This document shows positions 1 to 8,387 of a DNA stretch of 64,000 nt, piece after piece (position 1 is the first letter of the stretch; each line of letters begins with the position of its first letter). The translations under genes and the position numbers were made by a program. The stretch lies in assembly GCA_019359215.1 (NCBI GenBank), contig JAHHHS010000020.1, positions 1 through 64,000 of the forward strand. Direction: 5' to 3'. The stretch is from Nostoc indistinguendum CM1-VF10 (GTDB taxonomy: Bacteria > Cyanobacteriota > Cyanobacteriia > Cyanobacteriales > Nostocaceae). Below the pieces are notes generated by a model. That model did no database searches and was not told the origin of the DNA. It saw only the letters and a list, made by a program, of their open reading frames with translations.

Positions 1-398
1 CATGTTTTATCCCCACTGGTCTTGGCACTTTTAGCTTTGCTTTCATCTGATAATGCACAGTATCATGTACCACTTTGTATGAAACTTCTATTCCCTCGAC
101 GGCTTCTAAATGTCTCCGAATTTCTTCATAACTTTTGAATCCTTCTGGTTGCTCTAGTTCTTTTTTTAATTTTTCTCTTACTTCTTTTTTTATAATTGGT
201 GGTCTTCCTGGGCTTTTTCTTTCTAATAATAGATTACTGATTCCACCTTCTCTATATAATCTTAACCACCTCTGTAGCGTAATTCTTTTCCTTGCCAATA
301 TTTTGACCAATTCTGCTATGCTTTTTACTTGTTTACTTTTTAATAGATATAAGAACAAACCGTTAACTCAGCAGCAGTCAACAAAAACCCCTTGATAC
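1..398 (-). pseudogene. IS630-type transposase N-terminal remnant (cut by window edge)
   Basis: Reading the minus strand gives a continuous helix-turn-helix protein segment that leaves the window at base 1. Recognisable pieces include LLKSKQVKSIAELVK, RITLQRWLRLYREGG, SPGRPPIIKKEVREKL and PEGFKSYEEIRRHLE, then VHYQMKAKLKVPRP. This is the DNA-binding half typical of cyanobacterial IS630-family transposases. The expected N-terminus (GFLLTAAELTVC) is present at about 348-385 but in a different frame from the rest, and an in-frame stop precedes the main frame near 362, so the gene appears frameshifted. The DDE catalytic half would lie to the left of the window. Confidence 0.7.
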
Positions 399-443
399 GA
401 TAACAAAGTCTATGTGATTCTTTGAGAACGTATCTTTTGACGC

Positions 444-470
444 GTAGGCATAGCCAGTCGTAGACATCGC
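444..470. repeat. 27-bp dispersed repeat, copy 1
   Basis: A 27-bp element ending in GTCGTAGACATCGC. Two closer copies lie at 21950-21976 and 22551-22577; this one differs from them at two positions. It sits just upstream of the transposase remnant. Confidence 0.7.
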
Positions 471-585
471 TCTTTAACGTAAACAATATGGGTAAAGATT
501 TCAATCCAGTTTATAATAAGTAAAGGCGTACTCAAGTACGCCTCTATAGTAGATTCATTTGTTGTCAAGATGTTTGGAAAATAGT

Positions 586-906
586 CTAATTCGATGCATT
601 TTGGTTAAAAGAGTTTGAGAGTTGATTAGGGTCTAGGTTAGCAGGAAATAACAAAATTTCCTTACCTTCTAAGTTTGCCTTCTGGTGAAGCAAAATTGCC
701 TTTTCCAAAGAACAATATTTAATTGGAACCCATCTGTCGCTATAAAAGTAGACAGTTACTCGGTTCATTGCATACTCTTTCAACGGCAGTGGAAGAGACC
801 AGGACGAATCCATAGTTTGAACCTTACCTGTTGAGTCCATGCTTTGAACCTCAGTTATTAAGTATATATACTTTCCCTCATTAGAATGATTTAAAGTAAC
901 TATCAT
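586..906 (-). CDS. hypothetical protein, 106 aa
   Basis: An uninterrupted reading frame of 106 codons with ATG start. The product is soluble-looking with no membrane segment; it contains an aromatic strand-like stretch (VTVYFYSDRWVPIKYCSLEKA) and an Asn-rich C-terminus. I recognise no family. No convincing Shine-Dalgarno sequence precedes the ATG. The neighbours are a transposase remnant and an apparent gene fragment, so this may be a small accessory gene or a remnant of a larger one. Confidence 0.45.
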   Translation of the reverse strand: MIVTLNHSNEGKYIYLITEVQSMDSTGKVQTMDSSWSLPLPLKEYAMNRVTVYFYSDRWVPIKYCSLEKAILLHQKANLEGKEILLFPANLDPNQLSNSFNQNASN

Positions 907-1436
907 AAGTAATAAGAAACTGCCTTGAAACTGAATCTATAGGTAAAAATTAGAAGAATTACAATTAACCTAAAGACATGGAATAAGTCAGTCTAAAGTT
1001 ATCATTTTTGTGTTAAAGGCTCACGGGGTTTAAAGACTCGTCAACGAGTATCTGAGTTGGATGAACGAGTCTTTGAACCTCGTTCACGAGTATTAAAAAC
1101 TGATCAGCAAAATTTTGATACTCATTGGGATTTACTCATCAGTCAGAATTCACCACTCAGCATAAGCTTTTTAAATTTTGCATAGCGGTACTAGTGTTGA
1201 TGCACTCGCAGCAACCATAACGAAGCGATAGTACCCACAAAATGAGCAGCAATCCCGTTGATGTTTGCCACAGCCACAAAAACATCCAGCGCCCAATGCC
1301 CATAATTTAAAATCCTGCCAAACGATGTGAAGGTTTCAAACTCAAGGATGATGAGTAATTAGCAACTAAATTGACAAAATCACACTATAAAGAGTGATAT
1401 TAAGCGATAGATAGCGCTTGTAAAGGAATAACGGCC
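907..1436. other. intergenic region with local repeats
   Basis: Between the hypothetical gene and the first tspO copy. It contains interspersed direct and inverted copies of CTCG-containing words (ACTCGTCAACGAGT, GAACGAGTCTTTGAACCTCG) at about 1036-1093, then the decayed frame at 1191-1358. A TTGACA hexamer at 1371 is a candidate -35 element for tspO. Confidence 0.5.
1191..1358 (-). pseudogene. membrane-protein C-terminal fragment (decayed)
   Basis: A 55-codon open stretch without a start codon. It runs from a stop at 1359-1361 to a stop at 1191-1193 and encodes a hydrophobic peptide containing LNYGHWALDVFVAVANING and HFVGTIASLWLLRVHQH. It reads like the last one or two transmembrane helices of a membrane protein, but I cannot name the family. 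The lack of a start suggests a truncated gene. Confidence 0.35.
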
Positions 1437-1910
1437 ATGATTAAATCTTGGATGGTGATTGGGGCTGTGGCTTTCTTAGTTGCCTTAGCGGCTAACTTGA
1501 TTACGCCTAGCGATCGCCAATGGTTCAAGCGCTTACAACGGCCGAGATGGCTAACTTTTGAGGGTGCGATTCCAATTATCTGGACTGTAATATTTATTTG
1601 CGGTGCTTGGTCAGCTTATATTGTCTGGGAAAAAGATCCAGGAAGCACCCCAACCTGGTTAATCATGGGTTTATACTTGCTTTTAGAAATTGTAACCATT
1701 GCCTATACACCTGTAATGTTTAGGCTTCGCAGCCTGAAAGTCGGTACAATTCTTGGTGGTACAGGTTTTATCATTAGTATTTTATTGATACTTGCAGTCT
1801 TAAGCATTTCTGGCTGGGCAGCACTATTACTAGTTCCTTATTTGCTGTGGAGTCCCATTGGTACTTATACCACTTGGAAGATGATCAGTCTCAATCCTCA
1901 AGATGCTTAA
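1437..1910 (+). CDS. tspO: TspO/MBR family protein, copy 1
   Basis: Membrane protein of 157 aa, the usual size for TspO/translocator-protein relatives, which bind porphyrins and other hydrophobic ligands in bacterial membranes. Five hydrophobic segments are visible. Family hallmarks present are the Trp/Pro-rich loop after helix 1 (WFKRLQRPRWLTFEG), IPIIWTVIFICGAWSAYIVW in helix 2, and WAALLLVPYLLWSPIGTYTTW at the last helix. An AAAGGA ribosome-binding sequence lies 10 nt before the ATG. The next gene is a close paralogue in the same direction, 89 bp downstream; both are preceded by the same TTGACAAAAT word, so the upstream region seems to have been copied too. The ligand cannot be inferred from sequence. 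Confidence 0.85.
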   Translation: MIKSWMVIGAVAFLVALAANLITPSDRQWFKRLQRPRWLTFEGAIPIIWTVIFICGAWSAYIVWEKDPGSTPTWLIMGLYLLLEIVTIAYTPVMFRLRSLKVGTILGGTGFIISILLILAVLSISGWAALLLVPYLLWSPIGTYTTWKMISLNPQDA

Positions 1911-1999
1911 GATTCGCACCAGGGAATGATTAAACATATAGCCTAAATTGTCAAACTTGCAGTGTATGACTTGACAAAATACACAAGCGAGAGTGCATT

Positions 2000-2473
2000 A
2001 TGATTCCATCTTGGATAATAATTGGGGCTGTAACTTTCTTTGTCGCCCTTGGTAGTTTCTTCATCACACCGCGTGATGTTAAATGGTTTGCAAATTTAAG
2101 TCGCCCGCGTTGGCTAGTTTTTGAGCCGTTGATTCCAGTCATCTGGACTGTAATTTTTATTTGCGGTGCAGCTTCAGCTTATGTTGTCTGGGAAAAAAAT
2201 CCCGGAAGCCCCATTACTTGGCTACTAATGGCTTTGTACCTCTTGGTGGAAATTATCACCGTTGCCTATATACCTACAATGTTGAGGTTTCGCAGCCTCA
2301 AAGTTGGAGAAGTTCTTGGGCTAATCGGTTTGATTTCTGGCGTTATCCTCGCAATCTGCGTTTTGCCGATTTCTCTAATGGCGGCGCTTTTACTCCTTCC
2401 TTATCTAGTTTGGACTCCGATTGGTACTTACACTACCGACGAGTTAAAAGAGTTGAATCCTCAAGATGCATAA
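2000..2473 (+). CDS. TspO/MBR family protein, copy 2
   Basis: A second 157-aa TspO/MBR protein, the same length as its upstream neighbour and clearly related along its full length (RPRWLVFEPLIPVIWTV; LLPYLVWTPIGTYTT; identical last residues LNPQDA). It also has five hydrophobic segments. The pair is a tandem duplication that has diverged moderately, which could reflect specialisation such as a different ligand or light/stress response. TTGACAAAAT at 1971-1980 copies the element ahead of copy 1. The gene ends 5 bp before the convergent VanX-type gene's stop. There is no sign of pseudogenisation. Confidence 0.85.
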   Translation: MIPSWIIIGAVTFFVALGSFFITPRDVKWFANLSRPRWLVFEPLIPVIWTVIFICGAASAYVVWEKNPGSPITWLLMALYLLVEIITVAYIPTMLRFRSLKVGEVLGLIGLISGVILAICVLPISLMAALLLLPYLVWTPIGTYTTDELKELNPQDA

Positions 2474-2478
2474 GGCAT

Positions 2479-3186
2479 CTATGTAAGACGCCCATAACGT
2501 GCTGTGACAGGATTGGCTGGATTAGATTGATTATTCAGCCAAGCCCACATTTGATCGTCAATAGAAAAATGCCACCACTCTCTAGGATTGCGTTGAAAAC
2601 CGACTTTTAACATTACATCTTGCAATAGCTGACGGTGAGCATGATACTCTTGGGCTTCTGGGCGATCGCTATTGGCATAATAATCTGGGTGCGATCGCTC
2701 TGACATTTCATCAATCGGCGAACCCATATTTACTATTTGCCCCGTATCATCTACCAGCGTCACATCCACCGCAGCACCTGTACTGTGAGGAGGGGGAGTT
2801 TTTTCATCCAAACTTGGTACAGCCCAAATTGCATAAACCGCTTCCCAAATTTCTTGGCGTTGGTTTGGGGATAATTCCACATCAGTTAATCCCCTATTCT
2901 GCATTGCTTGAGCGAAGCTGTAATCTACCATAAACTGCTGGACTGCGATCGGGCGATAAGCATCAAAAATTTGGATACGCCAGTTGCGATGCAGCAGTTG
3001 AAGATAATTTTGCGCTTGGATCAAATTTTCAATAACGCTTTGACGGAGATAATAGGGGGAGCGATCGCCATAAGGCGCACCTAATTTTTCATAAGGATGG
3101 GGAGATTCCACCGCAAACAATTCTAGAGGAATCTCCGTTAGTGGTTCACCACACTCAAAAATCGGGATTTGATGATAGGGTCTCAT
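2479..3186 (-). CDS. VanX-type D-alanyl-D-alanine dipeptidase (M15D)
   Basis: Zinc peptidase of 235 aa, close to the usual length of the VanX/DdpX family, which cleaves D-Ala-D-Ala and related D,D-dipeptides. The family signature is intact: DAYRP around residue 78 (transition-state Arg), the zinc motif SxHxxGxAxD as HSTGAAVD with H134 and D141, GSPIDEMSERSHP, and EWWHF with base E203 and ligand H206. No signal peptide is apparent, so it probably acts in the cytoplasm on peptidoglycan-derived dipeptide. There is no vanA/vanH-like ligase next to it, so turnover or salvage of cell-wall D-Ala is more likely than glycopeptide resistance. It is convergent with tspO copy 2. Confidence 0.85.
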   Translation of the reverse strand: MRPYHQIPIFECGEPLTEIPLELFAVESPHPYEKLGAPYGDRSPYYLRQSVIENLIQAQNYLQLLHRNWRIQIFDAYRPIAVQQFMVDYSFAQAMQNRGLTDVELSPNQRQEIWEAVYAIWAVPSLDEKTPPPHSTGAAVDVTLVDDTGQIVNMGSPIDEMSERSHPDYYANSDRPEAQEYHAHRQLLQDVMLKVGFQRNPREWWHFSIDDQMWAWLNNQSNPANPVTARYGRLT

Positions 3187-3245
3187 CTAGTCAGCCATGC
3201 AGGACTTACGGATTTTAACGCAAGCATAGCATTGTGTCTAAAAAT

Positions 3246-3500
3246 TTAGGCAATTGCCAAATCATAATGTAAAACTAAGATTTCATCTGCTCTCAAAGTC
3301 GCCATTGCATATTCAGAGCCTTGGGTATCAGCAAACTCGACTAAATAATGATATTCTTCTTGCTCATAGACTTCTACAATTGTTCCAACTTGCCCACTGG
3401 GTAAGCTTTCGATAGAAGTATAATCTTCCACTAGTTGTAATCTCTCAATGGGAATAGGCTTGAGTGTGGCAATAGTATCCAAAAGTTTAACTTTTTTCAT
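3246..3500 (-). CDS. DUF4926 domain protein
   Basis: An 84-aa protein beginning MKKVKLLDTIATLKPIP, with the small beta-barrel-like segment GQVGTIVEVYEQEEYHYLVEFAD that characterises DUF4926. Function is unknown; these genes usually sit next to a DUF6883-type gene. Here the upstream partner survives only as a C-terminal fragment whose stop lies 14 nt inside this gene (3487-3489), an overlap typical of translationally coupled pairs. With the partner broken, the start has no independent upstream context, and the gene may be a relic of a two-gene module. Confidence 0.7.
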   Translation of the reverse strand: MKKVKLLDTIATLKPIPIERLQLVEDYTSIESLPSGQVGTIVEVYEQEEYHYLVEFADTQGSEYAMATLRADEILVLHYDLAIA

Positions 3501-3624
3501 TTAACTTCAGAAATGCAGTAATCAAACGTGGATAAACATTATTAGCGGTAGTTTCCCAGATTGTCCGCAGCCTGATTTCTTCTGTATTAGGTACTATCCA
3601 ATCTACCTTAAACTGTTGATAAAA
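3487..3624 (-). pseudogene. truncated DUF6883-like partner gene (C-terminal remnant)
   Basis: Minus-strand translation gives an open 45-codon stretch, KVDWIVPNTEEIRLRTIW followed by ETTANNVYPRLITAFLKL, ending in a stop that overlaps the start of the DUF4926 gene. It resembles the C-terminal half of DUF6883-type proteins (LRTIW...PRLITA). A stop at 3625-3627 and the absence of a start show that the N-terminal part is gone. Family assignment is from memory of the motif and gene order. Confidence 0.5.
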
Positions 3625-3660
3625 TTAACGGTTTGCTTTTTTTAATTACGAATTATTTTA

Positions 3661-5151
3661 ATGCTCAATCAAAACCAAACACCTTTATTAGATGCCTTAA
3701 AAGCCAATACAGCAAGACCCCATGCGCCTTTTTACACCCCAGGACATAAACAAGGTGAAGGAATTTCTCAACCCTTGGCTGATTTACTTGGTAAAGCTGT
3801 CTTTCGCGCTGATTTAACCGAATTAGCAGATTTAGATCATCTATTTGCGCCCCAAGGCGTTATTCAAGAAGCACAACAACTAGCAGCAAAAGCTTTTGGC
3901 GCTTCACAAACATGGTTCCTTGTCAATGGTTCTACCTGTGGGATTGAAGCAGCAATTCTCGCTACCTGCGGCACAGGCGATAAAATCATTCTGCCTCGCA
4001 ATGTACATTCATCTGCGATCGCTGGTTTAATTCTCTCCGGTGCAATACCTATTTTTCTCAATCCTGAATACGATCCAGTTTTAGATATTGCCCATAGCAT
4101 CACACCCAACGCGGTAGAATCTGCACTCCAACAACATCCAGACGCTAAAGCAGTGTTGACAGTTTACCCAACATATTACGGCGTTTGTGGAGATTTGAGT
4201 GCGATCGCCAACATTACACATCAATATAATATTCCTCTACTTGTAGATGAGGCACATGGCGCCCACTTTGCCTTTCATCCAGAATTACCCACTCCAGCTT
4301 TAGCCGCAGGTGCCGATTTAACTGTACAATCCATCCACAAAGTACTCGGTGCAATGACACAGGCATCGATGCTGCACATCCAAGGTAACAGGATAGATTG
4401 CGATCGCATTAGTAAAGCTTTGCAACTCGTACAATCTACTAGTCCTAGTTATTTACTTTTAGCTTCTTTAGATGCAGCGCGTCAGCAAATGGCACTCCAC
4501 GGAAAAATGCTGATGTCTCGCACTTTGCAACTAGCTGATGAAGCTAGAACAAAAATCAGTCAAATTCCTGGATTATCTATTTTACAGATTCCTAGCCTCC
4601 CTTATCAAGGGGGGTTGGGGGGATCTCCCGGCTTTGTGGCTTTAGACGAAACGCGATTAACTGTCACTGTTTCTGGTTTAGGTTTAACCGGATTTGAGGC
4701 AGATGAAATTCTGGATGAAAAATTTGCTGTCACCGCCGAATTCGCTTCACTGCAACATCTCACCTTTATCATTAGTTTGGGCAACACCCCAGCCGATATT
4801 GAGCAACTAGTACAAAGTTTTACTACTCTTGCCAAAGAATATCGCCGAACCAACTTAACTTTTAAAAGCGATCTTTGGCAGGATGTTTTCACTACGCAGT
4901 GTCATGCTTTACATTTTTCTCCGCGTGAAGCCTTTTTTGCTGTAAGTGAAATACTACCTTTGATACAGGCTAATCAACGCATCTGTGCCGAAATCGTCTG
5001 TCCTTATCCTCCAGGAATTCCTGTATTAATGCCGGGAGAAGTCATCACCAAACCCGTACTTGACTATCTGCAACAAATCCAGGCGATGGGAGGATTTATC
5101 ACCGGTTGCAATGACACAAGCTTCAAAACTTTGAAAGTGCTGAAAATTTAA
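3661..5151 (+). CDS. PLP-dependent Orn/Lys/Arg decarboxylase family protein
   Basis: A 496-aa fold-type-I PLP enzyme of the short cyanobacterial/Gram-positive ornithine/lysine/arginine decarboxylase branch. Visible hallmarks are the N-terminal YTPGHKQG (about 26-32), the PLP-binding VDEAHGAHFAFH with D196 and H199, and SIHKVLGAMTQ with the Schiff-base lysine at K227. A separate C-terminal domain has the characteristic CPYPPGIPVLMPGE, where such enzymes contribute to the active site. It should produce a polyamine or agmatine from a basic amino acid; the exact substrate cannot be read from sequence. It is cytoplasmic. The gene is monocistronic-looking, transcribed towards the ABC exporter genes with 80 bp between. 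Confidence 0.82.
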   Translation: MLNQNQTPLLDALKANTARPHAPFYTPGHKQGEGISQPLADLLGKAVFRADLTELADLDHLFAPQGVIQEAQQLAAKAFGASQTWFLVNGSTCGIEAAILATCGTGDKIILPRNVHSSAIAGLILSGAIPIFLNPEYDPVLDIAHSITPNAVESALQQHPDAKAVLTVYPTYYGVCGDLSAIANITHQYNIPLLVDEAHGAHFAFHPELPTPALAAGADLTVQSIHKVLGAMTQASMLHIQGNRIDCDRISKALQLVQSTSPSYLLLASLDAARQQMALHGKMLMSRTLQLADEARTKISQIPGLSILQIPSLPYQGGLGGSPGFVALDETRLTVTVSGLGLTGFEADEILDEKFAVTAEFASLQHLTFIISLGNTPADIEQLVQSFTTLAKEYRRTNLTFKSDLWQDVFTTQCHALHFSPREAFFAVSEILPLIQANQRICAEIVCPYPPGIPVLMPGEVITKPVLDYLQQIQAMGGFITGCNDTSFKTLKVLKI

Positions 5152-5231
5152 TTTTTGTCCTCCCAAGACTCTTCACCTTCTACAATAAAGATAGACTTTA
5201 TTGAGATTTGTATAGTTGGGGATAAGCTGTC

Positions 5232-6251
5232 ATGGCTCCCGCCGTTTTCATTCAAAATTTGCAAAAGCGCTACGGTACAGTGGTTGCCGTCCAAGATGTT
5301 TCCTTTCAGGTAGAACCAGGAGAAATCTTTGGTTTACTTGGCCCCAACGGTGCTGGGAAAACTACTACCTTGCGTGCCTTGTGTACACTCACCACGCCGG
5401 ATGCTGGCAAAATCGAAGTATCTGGCATCTCTGTGTTAGATAATCCGAGGGTGGCAAGACAACGACTAGGCTATGTAGCCCAGGAAGTAGCACCCGATAA
5501 GGTGTTGACTGGAAAAGAATTGCTGCAATTGCAAGCAGCACTTTATCATCTCCCAGGCGCAGTAGCCAAACAGCGCATTGAGACTGTATTAGATTTACTC
5601 GGTTTGCAAGAATACGCCAATAAAAAGACAGGAACTTACTCTGGCGGTTTACGCAAGCGCCTAGACTTGGCTGCTGGGTTACTTCATTCACCGGATGTTT
5701 TAGTCTTAGATGAGCCAACAGTAGGACTTGACATAGAAACCCGTTTTGTAGTGTGGGATTTCCTGAGAAAATTACGCGCCTCTGGGACGACGGTAGTAAT
5801 TACCAGCCATTACTTAGAAGAGATTGACGCTTTAGCCGATCGCGTGGCAATTATAGATCGCGGCGTTGTAATTGCTGGTGGGACACCTTCACAATTGAAA
5901 GATCAAGTAGGGGGCGATCGCATCACCTTGCGAATCCGCGAGTTTTCCCCGATTGAGGAAGCCGAAAAAGCTAAAAACCTCTTGCAACCTTTGCCGTTTG
6001 TGCAAGAAGTGATCATCAACAGCGCTCAAGGTAATTCCCTCAACTTAGTAGTGACACCTCAGAACGATGTTCTGATTAACATACAGCAAGTGCTGAATAC
6101 TGCTGGCTTACCCATATTTGGCATAGCCCAATCTCGCCCCAGCCTCGATGATGTTTACCTCGCCGCTACAGGACGCACGCTGATGGATGCAGAACTAGCA
6201 GCCGTTGCCACTCGCGATCCTAAAGCTGAGAAAAAGCAGAATATGAGATAA
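5232..6251 (+). CDS. ABC transporter ATP-binding protein, DrrA-like
   Basis: A 339-aa ATPase of the daunorubicin-resistance (DrrA) class. Walker A is GPNGAGKT at 37-44, the signature YSGGLRKRLDLAAGL starts at 136, and Walker B with the catalytic Glu is VLVLDEPTVGLD at 156-167; a His switch is in VITSHYLEE. The C-terminal extension of about 100 residues after the nucleotide-binding domain is typical for this class. It should energise export of a lipophilic compound or lipid with the permease encoded just downstream. The two genes are separated by a heptamer repeat tract (6295-6350). The substrate is unknown. Confidence 0.88.
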   Translation: MAPAVFIQNLQKRYGTVVAVQDVSFQVEPGEIFGLLGPNGAGKTTTLRALCTLTTPDAGKIEVSGISVLDNPRVARQRLGYVAQEVAPDKVLTGKELLQLQAALYHLPGAVAKQRIETVLDLLGLQEYANKKTGTYSGGLRKRLDLAAGLLHSPDVLVLDEPTVGLDIETRFVVWDFLRKLRASGTTVVITSHYLEEIDALADRVAIIDRGVVIAGGTPSQLKDQVGGDRITLRIREFSPIEEAEKAKNLLQPLPFVQEVIINSAQGNSLNLVVTPQNDVLINIQQVLNTAGLPIFGIAQSRPSLDDVYLAATGRTLMDAELAAVATRDPKAEKKQNMR

Positions 6252-6294
6252 GGCATAGCGAATGGGGCATTGGGCATTGAGCATGGAGATATTT

Positions 6295-6350
6295 ACCACT
6301 CCCAATTCCCGATTCCCCACTCCCCACTCTCCACTCCCCACTCCCCAATT
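6295..6350. repeat. CCCCACT-type short tandem repeat
   Basis: A C-rich run of variants of the heptamer CCCCACT (CCCAATT, CCCACTC, CTCCACT) fills the gap between the ABC ATPase and permease genes. It happens to stay open in the frame of the permease, which makes an upstream ATG at 6262 look like a start. Such heptamer repeats are common between Nostoc genes. Confidence 0.75.
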
Positions 6351-6354
6351 ATTT

Positions 6355-7242
6355 ATGAGCGTTACTCCTAAATCTGATATCAATTGGCAGCCCTTAGCAT
6401 CACCACAAGTAGATGCTAATCCTGCACCTAACTTTTTCGGTGAATTGATACAAGAGACGTTGGCTTTAACTCGTCGCTTGTTTATTCAATTGCAACGCCG
6501 TCCCTCCACATTGGTTGCCGGAATTATTCAACCAGTAATGTGGTTGGTGCTATTTGGTGCTTTATTTCAAAATGCACCCAAGGGATTGTTCGGCAGTACG
6601 ACAAATTACGGTCAATTTTTGGCTGCTGGAGTAATTGTGTTTACAGCCTTTGCTGGGGCGCTGAATGCTGGTTTGCCTGTCATGTTTGATCGCGAGTTTG
6701 GCTTTTTGAATCGTTTGCTGGTAGCACCGTTAGCATCACGGTTTTCCATTGTCTTTGCTTCAGCAATCTTTATCATCAGCCAAAGTTTGCTGCAAGCAGC
6801 CGTGATTGTTGCAGCAGCAGCGTTTATAGGGGCTGGGCTACCGGACGCAACGGGTTTATGTGCGATCGCTCTAATCGTCTTCCTCTTAGCTTTGGGTGTA
6901 ACAGCCATCTCCCTTGGTTTAGCTTTTGCTCTACCTGGACACATTGAATTGATTGCAGTGATTTTCGTCACTAATCTACCATTATTGTTTGCTAGTACAG
7001 CTTTGGCTCCTTTATCCTTCATGCCTCAGTGGTTGCAGGTTGTGGCTACACTAAATCCTCTCAGCTATGCGATCGAACCCATTCGCTATCTATATCTCCA
7101 CAGTACTTGGGAACTAAATAGCGTAGTCATGCAAGCTCCTTGGGGTGATATTACCTTCGGGGGAGCGTTGTTGGTGTTGTTCGGCTTTGCCGTTGTCGCC
7201 TTACTGAGTATTCAGCCTCAACTGCGGCGAACTCTTGCCTAA
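6355..7242 (+). CDS. ABC-2 type permease, DrrB-like
   Basis: An integral membrane protein of 295 aa with six hydrophobic segments and the ABC-2 permease pattern (LFQNAPKG after helix 1, then MFDREFGFLNRLLVAPL in the coupling region, and LNPLSYAIEPIRYLY near the C-terminus). It pairs with the upstream DrrA-like ATPase as an exporter of a hydrophobic compound. I chose the ATG at 6355 (MSVTPKSD) rather than 6262, because the extra 31 residues would be encoded by the intergenic heptamer tract. The N-terminus is predicted cytoplasmic, followed by the first helix around residue 50. Confidence 0.85.
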   Translation: MSVTPKSDINWQPLASPQVDANPAPNFFGELIQETLALTRRLFIQLQRRPSTLVAGIIQPVMWLVLFGALFQNAPKGLFGSTTNYGQFLAAGVIVFTAFAGALNAGLPVMFDREFGFLNRLLVAPLASRFSIVFASAIFIISQSLLQAAVIVAAAAFIGAGLPDATGLCAIALIVFLLALGVTAISLGLAFALPGHIELIAVIFVTNLPLLFASTALAPLSFMPQWLQVVATLNPLSYAIEPIRYLYLHSTWELNSVVMQAPWGDITFGGALLVLFGFAVVALLSIQPQLRRTLA

Positions 7243-7278
7243 AGAGATAAAATAGAGCAATTTTAGGGTCAAAATCCC

Positions 7279-7674
7279 ATGAAAAAACCATTTTTACAAA
7301 TTCCTAGACTTTTTGTAGCTACCGTGGCAGGGATTAGCTTTGCTTCCTTGCTCATAGCTCAACCCAGTTCGGCTCAAGTCAGCCCAACGGATGCTTTTCC
7401 CAGTAATAGTACAACAGACCAAAATACTGATCCCTTCTCCCGTTCAAACTCAGACAATTTCAATATGTTTGACTTGATTCATCGGGCGAATTTTGGGACT
7501 CTCAACTGGAATTCTGATCAACAAAACGAACAACTAGACTCAGCCGCAGCAGCCTTTAAAGCCAGGCAACAAAAGCTAATTCAAGGTCAACAACAGCAAG
7601 CAACTCCCAGTTCGCCGTTGGTTATACCACAATCAGTTACACCACCATTAGTTACACCAGCATCAGGTAACTGA
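7279..7674 (+). CDS. secreted or periplasmic hypothetical protein
   Basis: A 131-aa protein with a clear signal peptide: basic start MKKPFLQIPR, a hydrophobic core VATVAGISFASLLIA, and a likely signal peptidase I site after PSSAQ. The mature part is short, Asn/Gln/Ser rich and low in complexity, with a Gln run (IQGQQQQA) and a Pro/Thr/Val tail. No enzymatic motif is visible. It starts 36 bp after the permease gene in the same direction and could be co-transcribed with the exporter, but nothing shows a functional link. Confidence 0.6.
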   Translation: MKKPFLQIPRLFVATVAGISFASLLIAQPSSAQVSPTDAFPSNSTTDQNTDPFSRSNSDNFNMFDLIHRANFGTLNWNSDQQNEQLDSAAAAFKARQQKLIQGQQQQATPSSPLVIPQSVTPPLVTPASGN

Positions 7675-7686
7675 ATTCCAATAAAG

Positions 7687-7714
7687 AACCCCAAGCCTTA
7701 GAGGGCTTGGGGTT
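7687..7714. terminator. rho-independent terminator hairpin between convergent genes
   Basis: An 11-bp perfect stem (AACCCCAAGCC / GGCTTGGGGTT) with a 6-nt loop. It lies between the end of the secreted-protein gene and the end of the convergent peroxiredoxin gene; the minus-strand side is followed by TTCTTTA, so it may serve both. Confidence 0.7.
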
Positions 7715-7756
7715 AAAGCTACGCTCTTAAAAAATCCTTAGTTATCAGGTAAAAAA

Positions 7757-8194
7757 CTACAGCCCAAGCGCAGCTAAAACATCGCTAGCATGGGTAGCGG
7801 TATTTACACTAGCGTCAACATGGGTAATTTTACCACTGGGGTCAATTACATAAGTGACGCGTTTGGCATAACCGCCGCCATCCACATCAAAAGCTTTGAT
7901 TAGGGATTTGTCGGTGTCAGCCAGTAGAGGAAAATTCAAATTATATTTTTGGGTGAATGCCTGATGAGCGACTTCATCATCTGCACTGACTCCCAAGATT
8001 ACAACATCTTTACTTTGATATTCAGATTGGGCATCCCGAAAACTACAGGCTTGTTTGGTGCAGCCTGGCGTGTCATCTTTGGGGTAAAAATACAAAACGA
8101 CTGTCTTTCCGGCAAAATCAGATAAAGAGACTGTGTTGCCGTTTGTATCTTTGGCGGTAAATGCAGGTGCATCCGTACCAACTGCTAGAGGCAT
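7757..8194 (-). CDS. bcp: thioredoxin-dependent peroxiredoxin, PrxQ/Bcp type
   Basis: A 145-aa peroxiredoxin of the BCP/PrxQ class, which reduces hydrogen and alkyl peroxides using thioredoxin. The active-site stretch is FYPKDDTPGCTKQAC: peroxidatic C45 and resolving C50 are four residues apart, the hallmark of atypical 2-Cys PrxQ. The catalytic Thr/Pro before C45 are present, and GVSADD and the C-terminal R(V)TYVID follow the family. There is no signal peptide, so it is soluble and probably cytoplasmic or thylakoid-associated. It is monocistronic and convergent with the preceding gene. Confidence 0.93.
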   Translation of the reverse strand: MPLAVGTDAPAFTAKDTNGNTVSLSDFAGKTVVLYFYPKDDTPGCTKQACSFRDAQSEYQSKDVVILGVSADDEVAHQAFTQKYNLNFPLLADTDKSLIKAFDVDGGGYAKRVTYVIDPSGKITHVDASVNTATHASDVLAALGL

Positions 8195-8387
8195 AATTAA
8201 CTTTTCCTGTTTCAGATTGTTGATGCACTTGAAATTTTACATTAATTTATAATGATTAAATATAAGTAGTAAAAATAGCATAACTATACTTTAAGTAACT
8301 AATTTTGGTTAAATCAGGTAGCTGGTACAAGAAAAAATATATTCTTAAATTACTCTTTATCAGAAGAAAAATTTCTACCCATACACG

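Noticed and set aside
2161..2610. 149-codon plus-strand frame overlapping tspO copy 2
   Set aside because: It is an alternative frame inside two well-supported genes.
2479..3186. Glycopeptide (vancomycin) resistance cluster
   Set aside because: Only a VanX-type dipeptidase is present; no VanH, VanA-type ligase or VanRS is adjacent.
6262..6354. Earlier ATG for the ABC-2 permease
   Set aside because: The added 31 residues are encoded by an intergenic heptamer repeat tract, so the start at 6355 is preferred.
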